Part shown: positions 1 to 12,210 of the stretch, in pieces | Numbering within the stretch: the first letter of the stretch is position 1 | Layout of the letters: every line of letters begins with the position of its first letter | Origin: Chlorokybus atmophyticus | Taxonomy: Eukaryota > Streptophyta > Chlorokybophyceae > Chlorokybales > Chlorokybaceae | Direction: 5' to 3' | NCBI GenBank assembly: GCA_009103225.1 | Contig: RHPI01003244.1 | Coordinates: 62,001 to 126,000 of the forward strand | Length of the DNA: 64,000 bases | The notes under the pieces: generated by a model | Database searches by the model: none | The model's input: only the letters and a program-made list of their open reading frames with translations | Told to the model about the DNA's origin: nothing | Translations under genes and position numbers: made by a program

Positions 1-1522
1 CTGCTGCTACTCTTCCACTCCTGGCATGGTGGATCAGTGTCGTCGTGGTGCAGGTCTGATCGTGACCTCGGCGCTGGTTATCTGGAAGTTTCTTATGTGC
101 GTGACTGGCAGCGAGTCGCCCGTCGTCGTCGTCCTGTCAGGAAGCATGGAGCCAGCATTCTTCAGGGTGGGTTTTCAACTCTCTCTCGCTGCCGCTCAGA
201 GTTCGGAATGGTGTCGTGTTTGATCTGAACACACAGAGACAGAGGCGTAAGCAGAGCGAGCAAGCGAGCATTGGCATTGGGTGTGGATACAGTGTTGTTG
301 TTATGAGAGATGATGGGTTGGCGTTGCAGTGCGAGGTCGTAAGCGCGCACGCAACAAACTTGTTTTGTATGTATGCACAATCGTGCGCACGCAACAAACC
401 TGCTATGCATATTGCGATTCACAGATTGCAAACATGAATTTCAGTTGGTTTGTGTGCTGCATTCGTCCACGGTGTGTGGCCGGTTGCGCTATGAGTAGCA
501 TTGTGTTTATTCAATTTCAACCATTGCAGGGAGACATTCTGTTTCTTCACATGGGTAAAGCGCCTATCCGCGCTGGCGAGATCGTTGTGTTCAACATTAA
601 GGTGCGGGCATTAAGCATTTGCATGATCACAGCTCTATTTTTGTTGATAGATACGTTGTAGAGGGGCGAAAGTGCCCACCATGTTCAAACATGATGATTT
701 CAGGTTGTGTGCACAACATGAGAGCTTGTAGCATTTGATGAGGATGATTTTGTTCATCATCTGGCTGGTTTGGTACGTTAATCAGAAAACATTCATGTAC
801 TCATGGTTACACGCAGGGAAGGGACATTCCGATTGTGCACCGCGTTATCAAGGTATGTGCTTTGCAATGCTGTGCACTTTGTGTGGTTGGGTGTGGCTCT
901 CGCATGACTTGCAATTGTTGTTAAAATGAAGTGTGCTTGTGCGACAGGTGCATGAGCGTGCCGATAGTGGCGCTGTTGACTTGTTGACCAAAGGTACACG
1001 GCATTGCGTGGTGATGCTTATTGTGTGGCGCCGCTTTGCAACGAGTTACATGCACACGCCCTGATTGCGCAGGCGACAGCAACTTTCATGATGACCGTAG
1101 CTTGTATGCATATGGCCAAAGTTGGCTGCACCGCGAACACATTATGGGCCGTGCTGTCGGGTAGGTATATGGCAACCCTCTGTGCTTAAATGCATGTGGT
1201 TCTGCCGCATTGTAATATTGGTAATTATTGTCGCAACTATCATGCTATTCCCGCTGCTTGTTTCATTGTTCGTGCATGCAGGTATGTGCCATACGTGGGA
1301 ATGGTGACCATCATTATGAACGACTACCCTATGGTCAAGGTAGGGTCAATTGGCCATGTGTGGCGCCGTCGTTCTATCTCACAGCGATGCCCAATGCTTA
1401 CCCGTGTCTTGTGATCAAAGCACTGGTGGCCTTGCACGTGAAGCTGATACATGGTGTTGTGCCTTGAGCAGTATGTCCTCATTGGTATCCTGGGCATCCT
1501 AGTGGTGACAAGTAAAGACTGA
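1..1522 (+). CDS. SEC11: Signal peptidase complex catalytic subunit SEC11 (5' partial)
   Basis: ER-membrane serine protease that removes signal peptides from secretory proteins. Seven exons are visible: about 54-166, 530-601, 817-852, 948-993, 1073-1160, 1282-1339 and 1472-1522 (TGA). Exon 1 encodes the membrane segment and the hallmark [10 protein letters not shown] carrying the catalytic serine; exon 2 begins GDILFLHM; exon 3 holds IVHRVIK with the catalytic histidine; exon 5 gives GDSNFHDD and HIMGRAVG; the end is VVTSKD, the usual SEC11 C-terminus. All junctions keep phase. An ATG at 26 is in frame, but the CT-rich stretch before a CAG at 51-53 looks like an intron end, so the true first exon probably lies left of the window and some 15-25 N-terminal residues are missing. 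Tail-to-tail with the sterol reductase gene. Family identity is certain from the motifs; only the 5' end is open. Confidence 0.93.
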
Positions 1523-2530
1523 GAAGATTGCCAGATGCGCTTGCACGACTTCAAGGTGTTGGATGCCCATATGGCCACTGCTAGCGAAGTGGTTGACATC
1601 TCGCTGCTGAGGTCCATATGTGAATGAATGAGATGCTGCACTGGTTGATGTGTGCCACATCAGTGGGCGTCTGCTGTGCAATGGCGCGCGTGTCAACCTG
1701 GTGGTATTCTGGACAGTGTCAATATTGCATAGCAGCACAGGGAGGGCAAAGCTCTGGGACCGTTGGAGGTGTGAACCCCACCCCCAATTCTCCTGACAAT
1801 ATCACTAACACTGTCATGAGTCTCCACAACTTGCTGGCAATAGACAGTGGTTCAAACTGTCTATCTGCACAAGGCATAGCGGTAACTGCGTTACGCTGCA
1901 TGTGAGTCATGCCAGCAATGCAGCTTGCACGTGCAACCATGCAGCTCCTTTGACACTGCAATTTGCAACATATACACCCCACATTCTGTGTACATGATGT
2001 ACACATTTTCGTTTTGCATTGTTTGCACAATCTACCTTGCAGCTTTTGTGCACTGCGCATGGATATGATGCGGAAACAAACACTGCATGATCAAGTATCA
2101 TCCCTGCATGACAGTCGCAACTTTGCAACAGACTAAGAGCCACACATAATGACACAACACCATCATCAGTTGCAAAGCGCTGCCTGGCCAACCGAGAATC
2201 TAGAAGGTCTTGGGTGCCAATGTGTACATCATGTACACAGAATGTGGGGTGTATATGATGCAAATTGCAGTGTCAAAGGAGCTGCATGGTTGCACGTGCA
2301 AGCTGCATTGCTGGCATGACTCACAGACTGGACAACAACAAGTACTGAAACAACCCCAAAGCGCCCAATTGGCGGCTGCAGTTGATGTGCAAGCTTATTA
2401 CCCACGTGCATGCAACTGGCATCATCATGCGAAAAATGCCGCGTTGCACAAGCTATATGCCGCGTTGAAGATTTCACCACTTGCATGCAGCCGTCCCGCT
2501 GACGCTTCAAAACTTGCGCGCACTACTCGC
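1523..2530. other. Intergenic region between convergent SEC11 and DHCR24-like genes
   Basis: About 1 kb of 3' flank for both neighbours. I see no coding sequence here. Its one clear structure is the long foldback repeat at 1901-2325, listed separately. Transcription of either gene that ran on would pass through it. Confidence 0.6.
1901..2325. repeat. Foldback element: 107-bp inverted repeats with 211-bp spacer
   Basis: Positions 1901-2007 and 2219-2325 are reverse complements over 107 bases, with essentially one mismatch seen by eye (2nd half of the arm, atttgcaA versus atttgcaT). Arms start TGTGAGTCATGCC. The identity stops sharply at both the outer and the inner ends. No transposase is present and I see no clear target duplication, so it could be a foldback/MITE-like element or a local inverted duplication. 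If transcribed it would fold into a long hairpin. Confidence 0.9.
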
Positions 2531-5500
2531 TTATCTCTTGGCAGGTACTGGCTTATGGACACCGTTGGCAGCGCCGTTGCCATTCATTATGGCGGGTGCA
2601 GCTTGCTTTTCAGAGGTCTTCCACTGCTGCTTGCGGCTGATCTTCCAGTACGACTCGGGGAACGCATGATCTGCGCCGTACTGCTTGCGGACGGCATCGT
2701 ACAGGGTGTGGTCAAACATGACGCGGTACTGCTCGAGCGTCTGATAGGTGTAGCTGTAGTTGCCCTGATAGCCACCAACCTGAACGCACCCACATGATTA
2801 TTGATTTGGTGACTTGTAACATCCCTTTCTGCAAGTCCAAAGAGGCTAATATCCCACTCACCTGATGCAAGTACTTCTCCACAGCCGAGATGGCCGTCAC
2901 GGTGTTGAAGTTCTGCACGCCTGGTGGGCCAATAGTTGCCGCATCAACATAATGGGCGTATTCGCCTGCCTTTGTGCCCTTGGGTGCTCGGAGCTTGCCC
3001 TGGTACCTGATACAAGACCAGTGAAGTTCAACAGAACTCCAAGTGGGAGTGAAGACGCGCAGCAAGTGCTGCTTACGAGTGCCAATCATACATACAGTCG
3101 CAGCAGATGGCTTACTTTCCGGTGTTGTAAACACGATGGGGGCAAAGCCACAGAGGGTATACGCTCAACTCCTTTTCGCAGACATCCATGATGCCCTCAA
3201 GCTTTTCCAATGGCACGAGCCAGTCCTGCAACACGTAGTTTTCCTCTGCAAGCAACAGGTACAACAGTAAACAACGGCATCATACATGGGCAATGTGCAA
3301 CTGATACAGATGCAAGCATGTGCACCCACCATAGAACTTGGTGATTGCTTCAGACTCGATGAGCTTCAGGAAAGGCACGCGAGGTGGAAGCATCCATCCC
3401 AGAGCTGTACGGAACAAAGCATTGTTGCAGATGGGTATCTGGTCCTCCAGCGCCCAGAAGATGCTGCGGTTGTGGCGCTGATAGTATTGGCGCAGAGGAA
3501 TCAGCTCGGTGTGCTCCTGCCTGGCATCTGAAAAGCTCTTGCAGTGCATGTAGAAGTATGGCTGCAAGCAACATGACATGTCAGCAACGCTGAAGGGACA
3601 GAAAGCATGGCTCAGTTGCTGTTCTCAACTGCAAGCAGGGCAATGCATGGCACATGCGCACACCGTCACATGCGTGTGCAAGCTCTGTGACAACACAAAG
3701 CTCATACCTTGAACCACCAGTCGATGTAATTGACCGGCACATTGCGGTCCTCCACGGCATGGCCGTCACTGTAATAGCCAGCAAGGATCACTCCTTCGTT
3801 GATGTTATACATGATGCCCTCCAGGAAATCTGGTGGGCTTGCACTTGTCTGCAGGCGCGTCCACAAATCCACACACTGGCGCTTGCTGGTTACTGGAATG
3901 TATTGGTGTCGGACATACCTAAACGCACAGGGTGCACTTGATACTCAAATATGACACATAGTGTAGCGACCAAACTGCTCCATGCTTGCACTTGAGAAAC
4001 TCACTTTGTTGCTTTCATCACTTTCAGCTCAATTGCTGTCAAAAAGCCTACTGTACCAAAAGACCAAGGGATGGCATGGAACAGAGCATCCTTGTCGGTG
4101 ACATGCACCACCTGCCCGTCCGGTAGCACCACCTCAAAGCCCACGCAGATGTCGTTGAACAGCCCATAATGGTGTGATGACGTCTCAATACCTGCCAGAA
4201 AGGGTATTGTCCTACACTTGCAAGACTGCATTCTGGACGCTCATACGCTTGTGACAATCCCAGACATTGCAGCCACATCTCATGCTAGTCATATTCATGC
4301 GTACCGTAGCCATTGACAAGGCCCCCCATGGTCAGCTCATCCATTTCTGGAACAATGGGCAGCGTGTATCCCCTTGGAAGCAGGTAGTCAAGGATTTGCA
4401 GAATATTGACTGATGGCTCCACCGTCAGCACCTTCTTCTCCTCATCCAAGGACAAGATGTCCGTGAGGTCAATGTGCACATTGTGAAGGACCTTCTTGTA
4501 TTGACAATGTCGCGGAGACACGGTCATCCAGCCAGGTCGTGCAGTGCACATGTGTGTCTGCCTGCCACCTTTGTTCCATGCCACGACCTATCAAGCCAAG
4601 ATGAGCACATCTGCTTCAAGCCACGTCATGCCAAACAATGAAACCGGCTGCCATAGCTGGTTGACAAAGTAGCTGTTGGACACTGGCATGCAGACTTAGC
4701 AGAACACACCTGTGCTTTGATATTCTCCACTCGTTCACCATGCAGCTCGGGAGCAGTCTTCACCTTGGCAATGTACCTACGAGGTGACAGTCTTTATCGA
4801 TGTTCATCTTCAGCGCATGTACCCCGGTGTCACAGACAACAATACATGATGAGACATGCTTACACCTTGCCACATGCACGCATGTGCATCTCTGTAGCAA
4901 CGCACACATGCATGCAAGTCCCGCGACCCTGCCAGCTTTATCTGCAAACTGTTCTTGAACTAGCGACTCTTCCAAAGTTGACGACATGCATACAACGACA
5001 TGCATGGTAAGCCCCCATCCAAATGACGCTAAGCACATGTTGCTGCTCATTGCTGCACGTGTTCAAGTTCCAGGCAGAATCACTTGTCGGTTGTTCACGG
5101 CAAGCTGGAAAACATTCAGCTGCATCTGCATGCATTAATGCCATGCATCGATTGCGCCGGATACCTTGCAAACACAGACATTGACAGTGTGACACAAAAG
5201 ACGTCGTCATCGACGTCGACGACATCAGCTCGGTTACAAGCGCTACATGCTTAGCTTCATGCAAACCAACACAAGAGAAAGACAGCCGGTTTGCAGGACG
5301 CCTGCATGATAAGAGAGACGTGTCGTACATACCATGTCCTGGCTCGCCAAAAGAGGTCAAAAACAAAGGAAGCCGGCAGGACGACAACGACCACAAGGAT
5401 GGAGCGGTAGTGCGTGAGAATGTGCGTGAAGAGCTTCCACAGCGGCTCATTCAGCCCAGTGGCCCTAAGCGCCGACGTCGTGACGCCGCCAGCCACGCCC

Positions 5501-5643
5501 AGCACGAGCTGAGCAACCGACAACCATAACCTCACGACAGTAAACACCACCCTCTCCAGCGCCGCAAACGCCCTCATCGCCGCCGCCGCCGCCGCCGCCG
5601 CCGCTAACTCCCAGCACAACCTTTGGCCAGCAGAGTGACTCAT
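2531..5643 (-). CDS. DHCR24: Delta(24)-sterol reductase, DHCR24/DWF1 family
   Basis: FAD-dependent ER-membrane enzyme that reduces (or isomerises, in plants) the sterol side-chain 24-double bond. Nine exons on the minus strand: 5643-5333, 4776-4710, 4587-4305, 4191-4005, 3918-3708, 3561-3330, 3245-3116, 3006-2862, 2779-2531 (TAA); 605 codons closing in phase. Exon 1 holds an alanine run made of GCC repeats and a membrane anchor (VVVVLPASFVFDLFW, around residue 85). Exon 3 has MCTARPGWMTVS and the FAD-binding stretch LTMGGLVNGYG, continued by IETSSHHYGLF and AIPWSFGTVGFL. Later exons match the family at QYYQRHNRSIFW, GWMLPPRV, ENYVLQDWLVP, YPLWLCPH and MFDHTLYD. At 604 residues it is longer than human (516) or Arabidopsis (561) enzymes because of the N-terminus and an about 30-residue low-complexity tail. 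ATG 5577 is an alternative start that drops most of the alanine run. Shares a 958-bp upstream region with the IBtk-like gene. Confidence 0.93.
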
Positions 5644-6601
5644 AAACCCTAGTGTGGCTGCCCAGCTGTGGCAACACTCACATCAGCAACTGCGCATCAT
5701 ACACCAGTGCTGCCACTTGGATCTCCCGCCATTTTCCAGCTCTGTTTGGTTTTACTGGTCGAGACATCATAGCCGTCCGACACGGGCGTTTCAGCGTGGC
5801 AATCATCAAACCGTGCAGTGCAAGGCAAACCAAGTTTGAACGGCGCGAGGAGACGGTCAACAGCTTGCAATTTAGGGAGCGCGTACGTGTAGTGGGTGAG
5901 ACAGATGCTCCTTAAACGGCCGGGCATATTCTTCGTTTGTGCTGCTGTTTACGCGAAAAACACAACACAGCTTGTTCTCGTGGCCCTCAAACCCTAGCAT
6001 CTATCAGGGTCACAGGAGAACGAGACGTACAGCATCTCTGCGGCGGTGGAGGGGGGAGCTGGCTGGTGTTGGGCAGTTTGGTGTATGAGTTTGTATGCGT
6101 GCAAACACGCGAATCTCGGCTTGGTTTTGTCTGGGCTGGGTTGACTCACTGAGCGAGTGATTGGCTCCTGCTCCTTGAGGTGTTGTGTTGGTGGATTGGT
6201 GGGTACTTGGCTTGGGTACTTGGCTTAGCTTCTGCCAAAGTGTTTCAGTGCTGCCACCTGGTACCTGTGCTACTGCTGAATGGTCCCAGCTGGTTGGTGC
6301 ATAACGGAGAGTAGGCTAGTTGGACTTGCTAGGAGGCAGATCAGGCTGTGGACTCTTTCCGCATACAGCTCTTAGGAGGCGCTGAGATGCTGCCAAGCTA
6401 ACGTTGCGGTGAGTATTGTACATTGCCAGTGTTGCCCAACACTTTCTGTTTTGTCGGCTTGTTTGACGTTTCGACACGGCTCTCTTTGATCTGACGTACC
6501 TTTTGCCGTTGTCAAGCCGCTTTTGTCTCTCAGTCATGATGTGAGGTGGTTGTCCTTCTTGTGCTTTTCAGACTGCACGCAGACGTGCGTGCGAAGTAAG
6601 C
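5644..6601. promoter_or_regulatory. Shared upstream region of a head-to-head gene pair
   Basis: 958 bp separate the start of the DHCR24-like gene (-) from the ATG of the IBtk-like gene (+), so both promoters should lie here. I can point to no TATA box or named element with confidence. Direct copies of GGTACTTGGCTTG occur near 6207-6225. The class is inferred from gene orientation only. Confidence 0.4.
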
Positions 6602-9600
6602 ATGGACCTGTGGACGGCATGCAGCCGTGGCACGCTCGCTGAGGTTGAAGCTGCACTTGCAGCATCAACCTCATCATCCCGCAACAAAGCAATAATCGAT
6701 GCGGTGGATGCGCATGGTGCAACAGCATTGGGTATTGCCGTCTGGCGCAATCGTCTTGCGGTAATCCGTCGACTGCTGGAAGCTGGAGCAAATCCTGACG
6801 CACAGGTGTGGTACAGACGCAAGCTTTGACTGGTTTGCATGCAGAGCAATTGTTTCTTATTTCCTCAACCACTTTGGAGATGCGACTTTTGATTAGTTCG
6901 CTTTGAAGTTGTATTTGTCTTGGACATTTCAAGAGGTCTCATAGCTTCTTGATGTCATCTAAATGCTGGGGTATGTTTGGTTGCAGTTTATTGGCAAAGG
7001 TGGACAACTTCGCTGGCTGGGTCGCCATAGCAATGTGCGTGGTCCTTGTGGGTCTCTAGCTGATGACTCCGTTACTTGTGTACACTCCTACACAAGTCAA
7101 AGCAATGAGGGTCTGCCAGTTACGTGGCAGACCTGATAGACAAGTAGAGCACTTTGGCAAAGTATAGTCGAGCAGATCCACGGTTGGTTATATCCAACGA
7201 GCGTTCTCAAGACTCACAACAATGTGTGGGAGAGCACATGGGATGCAGGGCCTGTTGATAACCCACACTTGTTTGCAGAATGGTCGCACTGGGTGGACAG
7301 CTTTGCACCAGGCACTGCATATGGGTCACGTTCGCGCCGTTGCACTCCTTCTGGAAGCCAACTCAGCTCTACATATTGAGGACCATAGCGGGCGAACCTC
7401 TTTGGACCTTATTTCTGAGCCTCTACAGCCGATACTTCGTGAAGCATGTAAGTCCACAATTTTTCTGTGCATGCTGGTTATTACATGTGATAGTGTCTTT
7501 CATTGCCGCTAATGCACTGTGTACTGCAGCTGCCTTTGAAGTGCACTCCTGGGGCAGTGGCGTGAACTTCACCCTTGGAACAGGCTCGACTGGGATTCAG
7601 CTAGTACCCAGCCGAGTCGATGCTCTGCATGGTTTGGACGTGAAACTGGTCGCAGCTGCCAAGTTTCACAGTGCAGCGCTTACGTCCGATGGGCAGTTGT
7701 TTACGTGGGGTTTTGGGCGGGGCGGGCGATTAGGGCAGCCAGATTTTCATATCCACAAGTGAGTGATAGACACCTCAAGCACAGTACTAAGCTGAGACAC
7801 AATCTCAATGTATGCTGATAGCCGTGAGAAGCGCAAGCTGACCAGAAGTGCTTTTGTGCAGTGGCGAGGTGGCCATCATCAAGCCTGAGAGGGTATTGGC
7901 AGGGCTTGAGAAAAAGGTGGTAGTTGCGGTTGCTGTTGCAAAGCACCATACCATTGCAGCAACGGATGCTGGAGAGTGTTATACCTGGGGCTCAAATCGA
8001 GGTGGGAACAGGGTGTTTTGTTTGTGATGTCGTTGACTTGGTAGTTGCAGTATAAAGCAACCTGTTTTTGATGGCAGATGGGCGATTGGGTTACACAGCG
8101 GTGGACACCCAACCAACACCGCGCAAAGTGACTGCACTTCGAGTCCGCGTCACTGCTGTTGCAGCATCCAACAAGCACAGTGCAGTGTTGACCAATACTG
8201 GCGAAGTGTACACTTGGGGTTGCAATGATGATGGCCAGCTGGGCTACGGCACATGCAATTCGGTGTCAAGCTATAAGCCCAGACTTGTTGATAGCTTGAA
8301 AGGCAAAGCGCCCGGCATCCAGATGTCTATCTCCAAGCGCCATAACATGGTGCTTTTAGCAGACGGTGAGGTGCACACCTGGGGCTTCAAGCAGGTCATG
8401 CCCAGGCGAGTGCTATTTCTGAAAGACCAATCCAGTGGGGACTTCCAGATCCAACGGCATCAGCGTCCTATGCGACTGCGCGTTGTAGAGTTGGCAGCAG
8501 GCGCTGCGCACAGCACTGTGTTGACAGAGGATGGCGCAGTTTTCTTCTGGGTATCTGGTGACCCCACACTCAAAAGTCAACAGGCAAGTTTGTGCTCGTG
8601 GCTTGCGTGTTCGCTGGACAGGCCGTGCTGATTGCATTGTCTCTTGCTTGCAGGTAACCGCCCTGACCCGACACAATTGTGTGGCTGTTGCCAGTGGCAA
8701 AGCACGCACTGCGGTTGTCACTTCCTCGGGAGACGTGTGGATGTGGGACGGAAGTGCCAATGCTCCCAGCCAACCATACAGAGTGCCTGGCCTCAAGCGC
8801 GCAGTTGCAGTGTCGGTCGGCGAGAAGCACTCTCTTGCGCTCATAGGGTTGTCTCTACCAAAATTGCAACCCCCGAATGCAGTACAGGTTGCAGCTGAAA
8901 CACCAGGTCAAGTTGAAGAAGAGGATGAGGATGATGGCTATTTTGACATGGATGGCGAGTGGGTTCCAGGTCGCAGGCCTCAGCGACGTAAGAAAGTAGT
9001 CTTTGTTTTCGTTGTCCTACTGGCCTGATCGTTTTGTACCAAATCTCATGACTGCCATTGGACATGGACATGCAGGTTGTAAGGGTCCCATTCAGCCATT
9101 GACACTTCTCTGTGAAGAGGTCCTTGCCAAATCGTGTGCTGAGCCACGGAACGCTCTGCAGCTACTGGGAATAGCTGATGCACTTGGGGCAGATACTCTC
9201 AAGGCTTATTGTCAGGTGAAGGGTTGCTTGTCTTGTCTGGTATATCTCTTTGGTTCATTGCTCATGTTCGCCAACGCAAGAATGTCCAGAGCAGCATACT
9301 TGTAGCAAGCATACTTATGCCTCACACGCTCAACGTCGCACAGGGCTTGGTGCTTCGCAATCTGGACCACGTTCTGCTCATGGTTCCCCATGCTCTGAGA
9401 GACGTGAGACCACCATTGCTTGCCGAACTGGAAGCGTTGATGGCTGCCGGCGAACATGGATGGCACCATCGGCCTAGGCCCGTCCTTGCTGTTCCCCCAC
9501 CGCTTTCTGAGATGGAGGAAGAAGCAGCCAACCAGGCAGCTTGGCATCGGTCTCCGCACAGCGAGCCTGACAGTTGTGACCAACAGTTGAAGGAAGAGGA

Positions 9601-11262
9601 CGACACGCCTGCAGCAATGATGAGTGACGGCTTGGATAGCGATGCAGTCACTGTTGTGCGTCAAGCAAGGGCTGTCCGCAAGAAGCTGCAGCAGATTGCC
9701 ATGCTTGAGGCCCGTGAAGCAGAGGTATGCTGTTGTACATCACATCCTGCACAATTTTAAGTGACATTGCTGTTGTCAGCACACACGAACCAAATGGTAA
9801 TCTTTGCTGACAGGGTCATCAGCTTGATGCACAGCAGAGGGCAAAAACACGTGCAAAGCCTGCCCTTGAAGCTGCACTGCAGTCTCTGCAGCAAGGAACA
9901 CCCCTGCAGCAACCATTGCCCGGAGGTCCACATGCCCGCAAACATAGCGAAGATTTGCGTAACAAGCCTCCGCTGGCTGCCACTCCCAGGCATGAGCAAC
10001 CAGCGAGCAAGCAGAAATTGAAGAAGGCGTATTCGGGTCCTGCGGCTACGATGACGGCTGGTGCGAGGTTCCTTGAAGCAGAGTCCAGTGTTGAGGACGA
10101 GGTTGGCCCTAGCTTGCAGGTGTGTAGCTCCATGATTATGCCGGATCTGAAGCCGGTTTGTGCTGTGCTGGAACAGTTCTAGTATAGTAGCTAATGTGTG
10201 TGTTTGACTGTTTCTTCTGCAGGATGAATTCAATGGTACCGCATTTGCTGCTGAGGGCGAGTCCAACAGAACCGTAATTGAGACTTTAAACACAAACCCC
10301 AGCAGAAAGGGAGCCCGCAAGGAGGCGCGACGTCTCTCATTGTCAAGCTTTCTGTCTGGCGAGGACACGGTCCCCAAAGCAGCACGCAATGTGCAAGTTC
10401 AGCCGCTTGCTGAACCTGTCGCACCAGCAAAGCCAGCTCTGCCAGCATGGGGCGGCATTACGCAGGCCATCAATAGTGCAACCAAACTAAGCGACATTCA
10501 GCAGCAGCAACAACAACAACAGCTCAACATGAATGGCAGCAGCTCTGCTCTTCGGCAACATGCATCATCAAACAGTAAAGGTACTGGCATGACCTCTCGC
10601 ATTGATGGCATCAGTATTCTTGCAATGGCTTCAAGAGCAGGTTGCATGCTGAACATTTGCAAACAGGTGCTTCCAGTAGTCAGTCGGTTACGGACGATGA
10701 AGAAGCACGCCAGCGCTTGTCTTTGGCGCAGTTTGTCAAGAAAACACCTGCGCCGAAGGTCAAGACAACAGTGGGAAGCCCTGTCTCATGGCAAACCACC
10801 TCCACCTCAACAGTTCCATCCTTGAAAGACATACAGTCTCGAGAGGTACGTTGTCTGTGTTATCTGCCTTTGCAAGCCATCTTGTGCAAGGAGTGCCGGT
10901 CTTGCTTTGTGTGGTTGGCTGCGTGTATACAACAGTCATCTCTCATAGAGGCACCAAACCCTAAAGCTGCTGTTCCTTTGCAGGAGCGCTTAGTTGCGCA
11001 GCGTAGGAGGTCAATAGGCCCAGCATTGTCGGACTCAACCAGTGCAACCCCGCCGAGCAGGGATGTGCCAGGGATGCTCTCGTCCTCACCAAGCAGCCTT
11101 TCCAGCCCCTTGACATTGCCAGATCAGAGCCCCAACAGATGGTATCGCCCATCCGAGCCAACGCCCTCGTCGCTCCGCAAGATCCAGGTGGAAGAGACAG
11201 CGATGAAGGAGTTGCGGAAACGGTATGGCTCCGTGCGCATCGTCATATCTGAACAGCAATAA
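6602..11262 (+). CDS. Ankyrin-RCC1 repeat protein, plant-type IBtk homologue
   Basis: Twelve exons: 6602-6805, 7279-7447, 7530-7758, 7862-8001, 8078-8583, 8654-8987, 9076-9215, 9344-9724, 9814-10119, 10223-10580, 10667-10845 and 10984-11262 (TAA); 1074 residues in phase. Residues 1-124 are ankyrin repeats (GWTALHQALHMGHVRAVALL). About 125-500 are RCC1 blades with recurring W-G motifs (VHSWGSG, LFTWGFGRGGRLGQ, CYTWGSN, VYTWGCNDDGQLGYG). An acidic linker (VEEEDEDDGYF) leads to a helical BTB-associated type segment (LLGIADALGADTLKAYCQ, about 530-590). The rest is low-complexity with a glutamine run (10500-10522), ending in the IBtk-like helix KELRKRYGSVRIVI. Animal IBtk has BTB domains after RCC1; none is seen here, as I recall for plant homologues. 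Intron 5 (8584-8653) is GC-AG with the consensus GCAAGT. Likely role: scaffold or ubiquitin-ligase adaptor, by family inference only. Confidence 0.85.
10500..10522 (+). repeat. CAG/CAA tract encoding polyglutamine
   Basis: Mixed CAG and CAA codons inside exon 10 of the IBtk-like gene give an uninterrupted glutamine run in a low-complexity region. Confidence 0.85.
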
Positions 11263-12210
11263 GAGATGAAGGCTTGGAGTTGCATGGCACCAGGGGTTGC
11301 TTTCTTTGGTGTAGCGCTTTGTATAGGATGGCAGTTGACAGCTCGCGAGTTTTTGTAGTGTGTTTTCTGCTAGCCATTCATTGATTGGATGTTGTCTTGC
11401 TGAGTAGCTTGAATAAGAGTATAGACCGTAAGGTAAGCATGATTGCGCCTCTGGTTTTTCGCACCAGATTTCTGCCCAGCAAGAGTGCATGTATCTTGAA
11501 AGCATGCTTGAACAAGTGGTCTTTCAGGGACGTTTTGTCTGTGTCTATAATGGAGCAATAGTTCTGCACCCCCAAATTTGTTCATGTTTGCCGCAGGTCT
11601 AGCAGCCAGGGCCTCAGCAGCAAGCAAGGTTCATAGTTTGCTCAACTATCTGCGATGCCTTCATGCTGTTGCATGCCCTCTTACTTCGTGCTGTGTGCAT
11701 GATCAATGCCAGTGCAGGAACTCCTGCACTGGCATTGATCATGCACACAGCACGAGTTCACAAGTTGACCCTCAGATGCTCGAGGAATCTCAGAACTTAC
11801 TTTGATTCACTGATCTTATGTACATGCTGTAACCTGCACTGCACTCCTGCACTCATATACAAAATTGGCATGCGATGGCCTACTAAATTACCTATATATA
11901 TCAACACATGAAAAAGAATGCTAGCGCACTGAGCTGGTCGACACATCGGAGTGTCGGTGACCAGTGGCGCATGTGCAGACTGTGCACTGTTCACGAGGCA
12001 TGCAGCTTGCCCTGCGGATCCTGCACACGCATGCCGAAAGGTGTTGGACACACGACATGGCGATACATCACCTGGACACTTGCCCCTGTTCACAACAACA
12101 CATGCACGGAGGGGAGTCTGCACAGCCATGCAATTCAATGCAATGCATGGGCAATAAGTGAGAACTGGAACCTCATCACCAACGATTTGCATAGCAACCT
12201 TCAATGTTAC
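11263..12210. other. Region after the IBtk-like gene and the MA3-type fragment
   Basis: No coding exon recognised on either strand. The MA3 domains expected downstream of the minus-strand fragment at 12211-12814 were looked for here and not found. The region contains the perfect palindrome at 11686-11755, listed separately. Confidence 0.5.
11686..11755. repeat. Perfect palindrome, 34-bp arms and 2-base centre
   Basis: 11686-11719 and 11722-11755 are exact reverse complements with only AC (11720-11721) between. It lies between the 3' end of the IBtk-like gene and the truncated MA3-type gene. It could act as a hairpin in RNA, or mark a rearrangement or assembly junction. Confidence 0.95.

Noticed and set aside
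26-166. ATG at 26 as the start of SEC11
   Set aside because: Family members have more residues before the membrane segment, and a CT-rich run ending in CAG at 51-53 looks like an intron acceptor; the real start is probably outside the window.
8987-9220. A BTB domain in the IBtk-like protein
   Set aside because: After the RCC1 part only an acidic linker and a short helical segment are present; no BTB fold signature is visible.
11263-12210. MA3 domains completing the PDCD4/MRF-type gene
   Set aside because: All minus-strand frames were read for the usual helical MA3 motifs and none was found.
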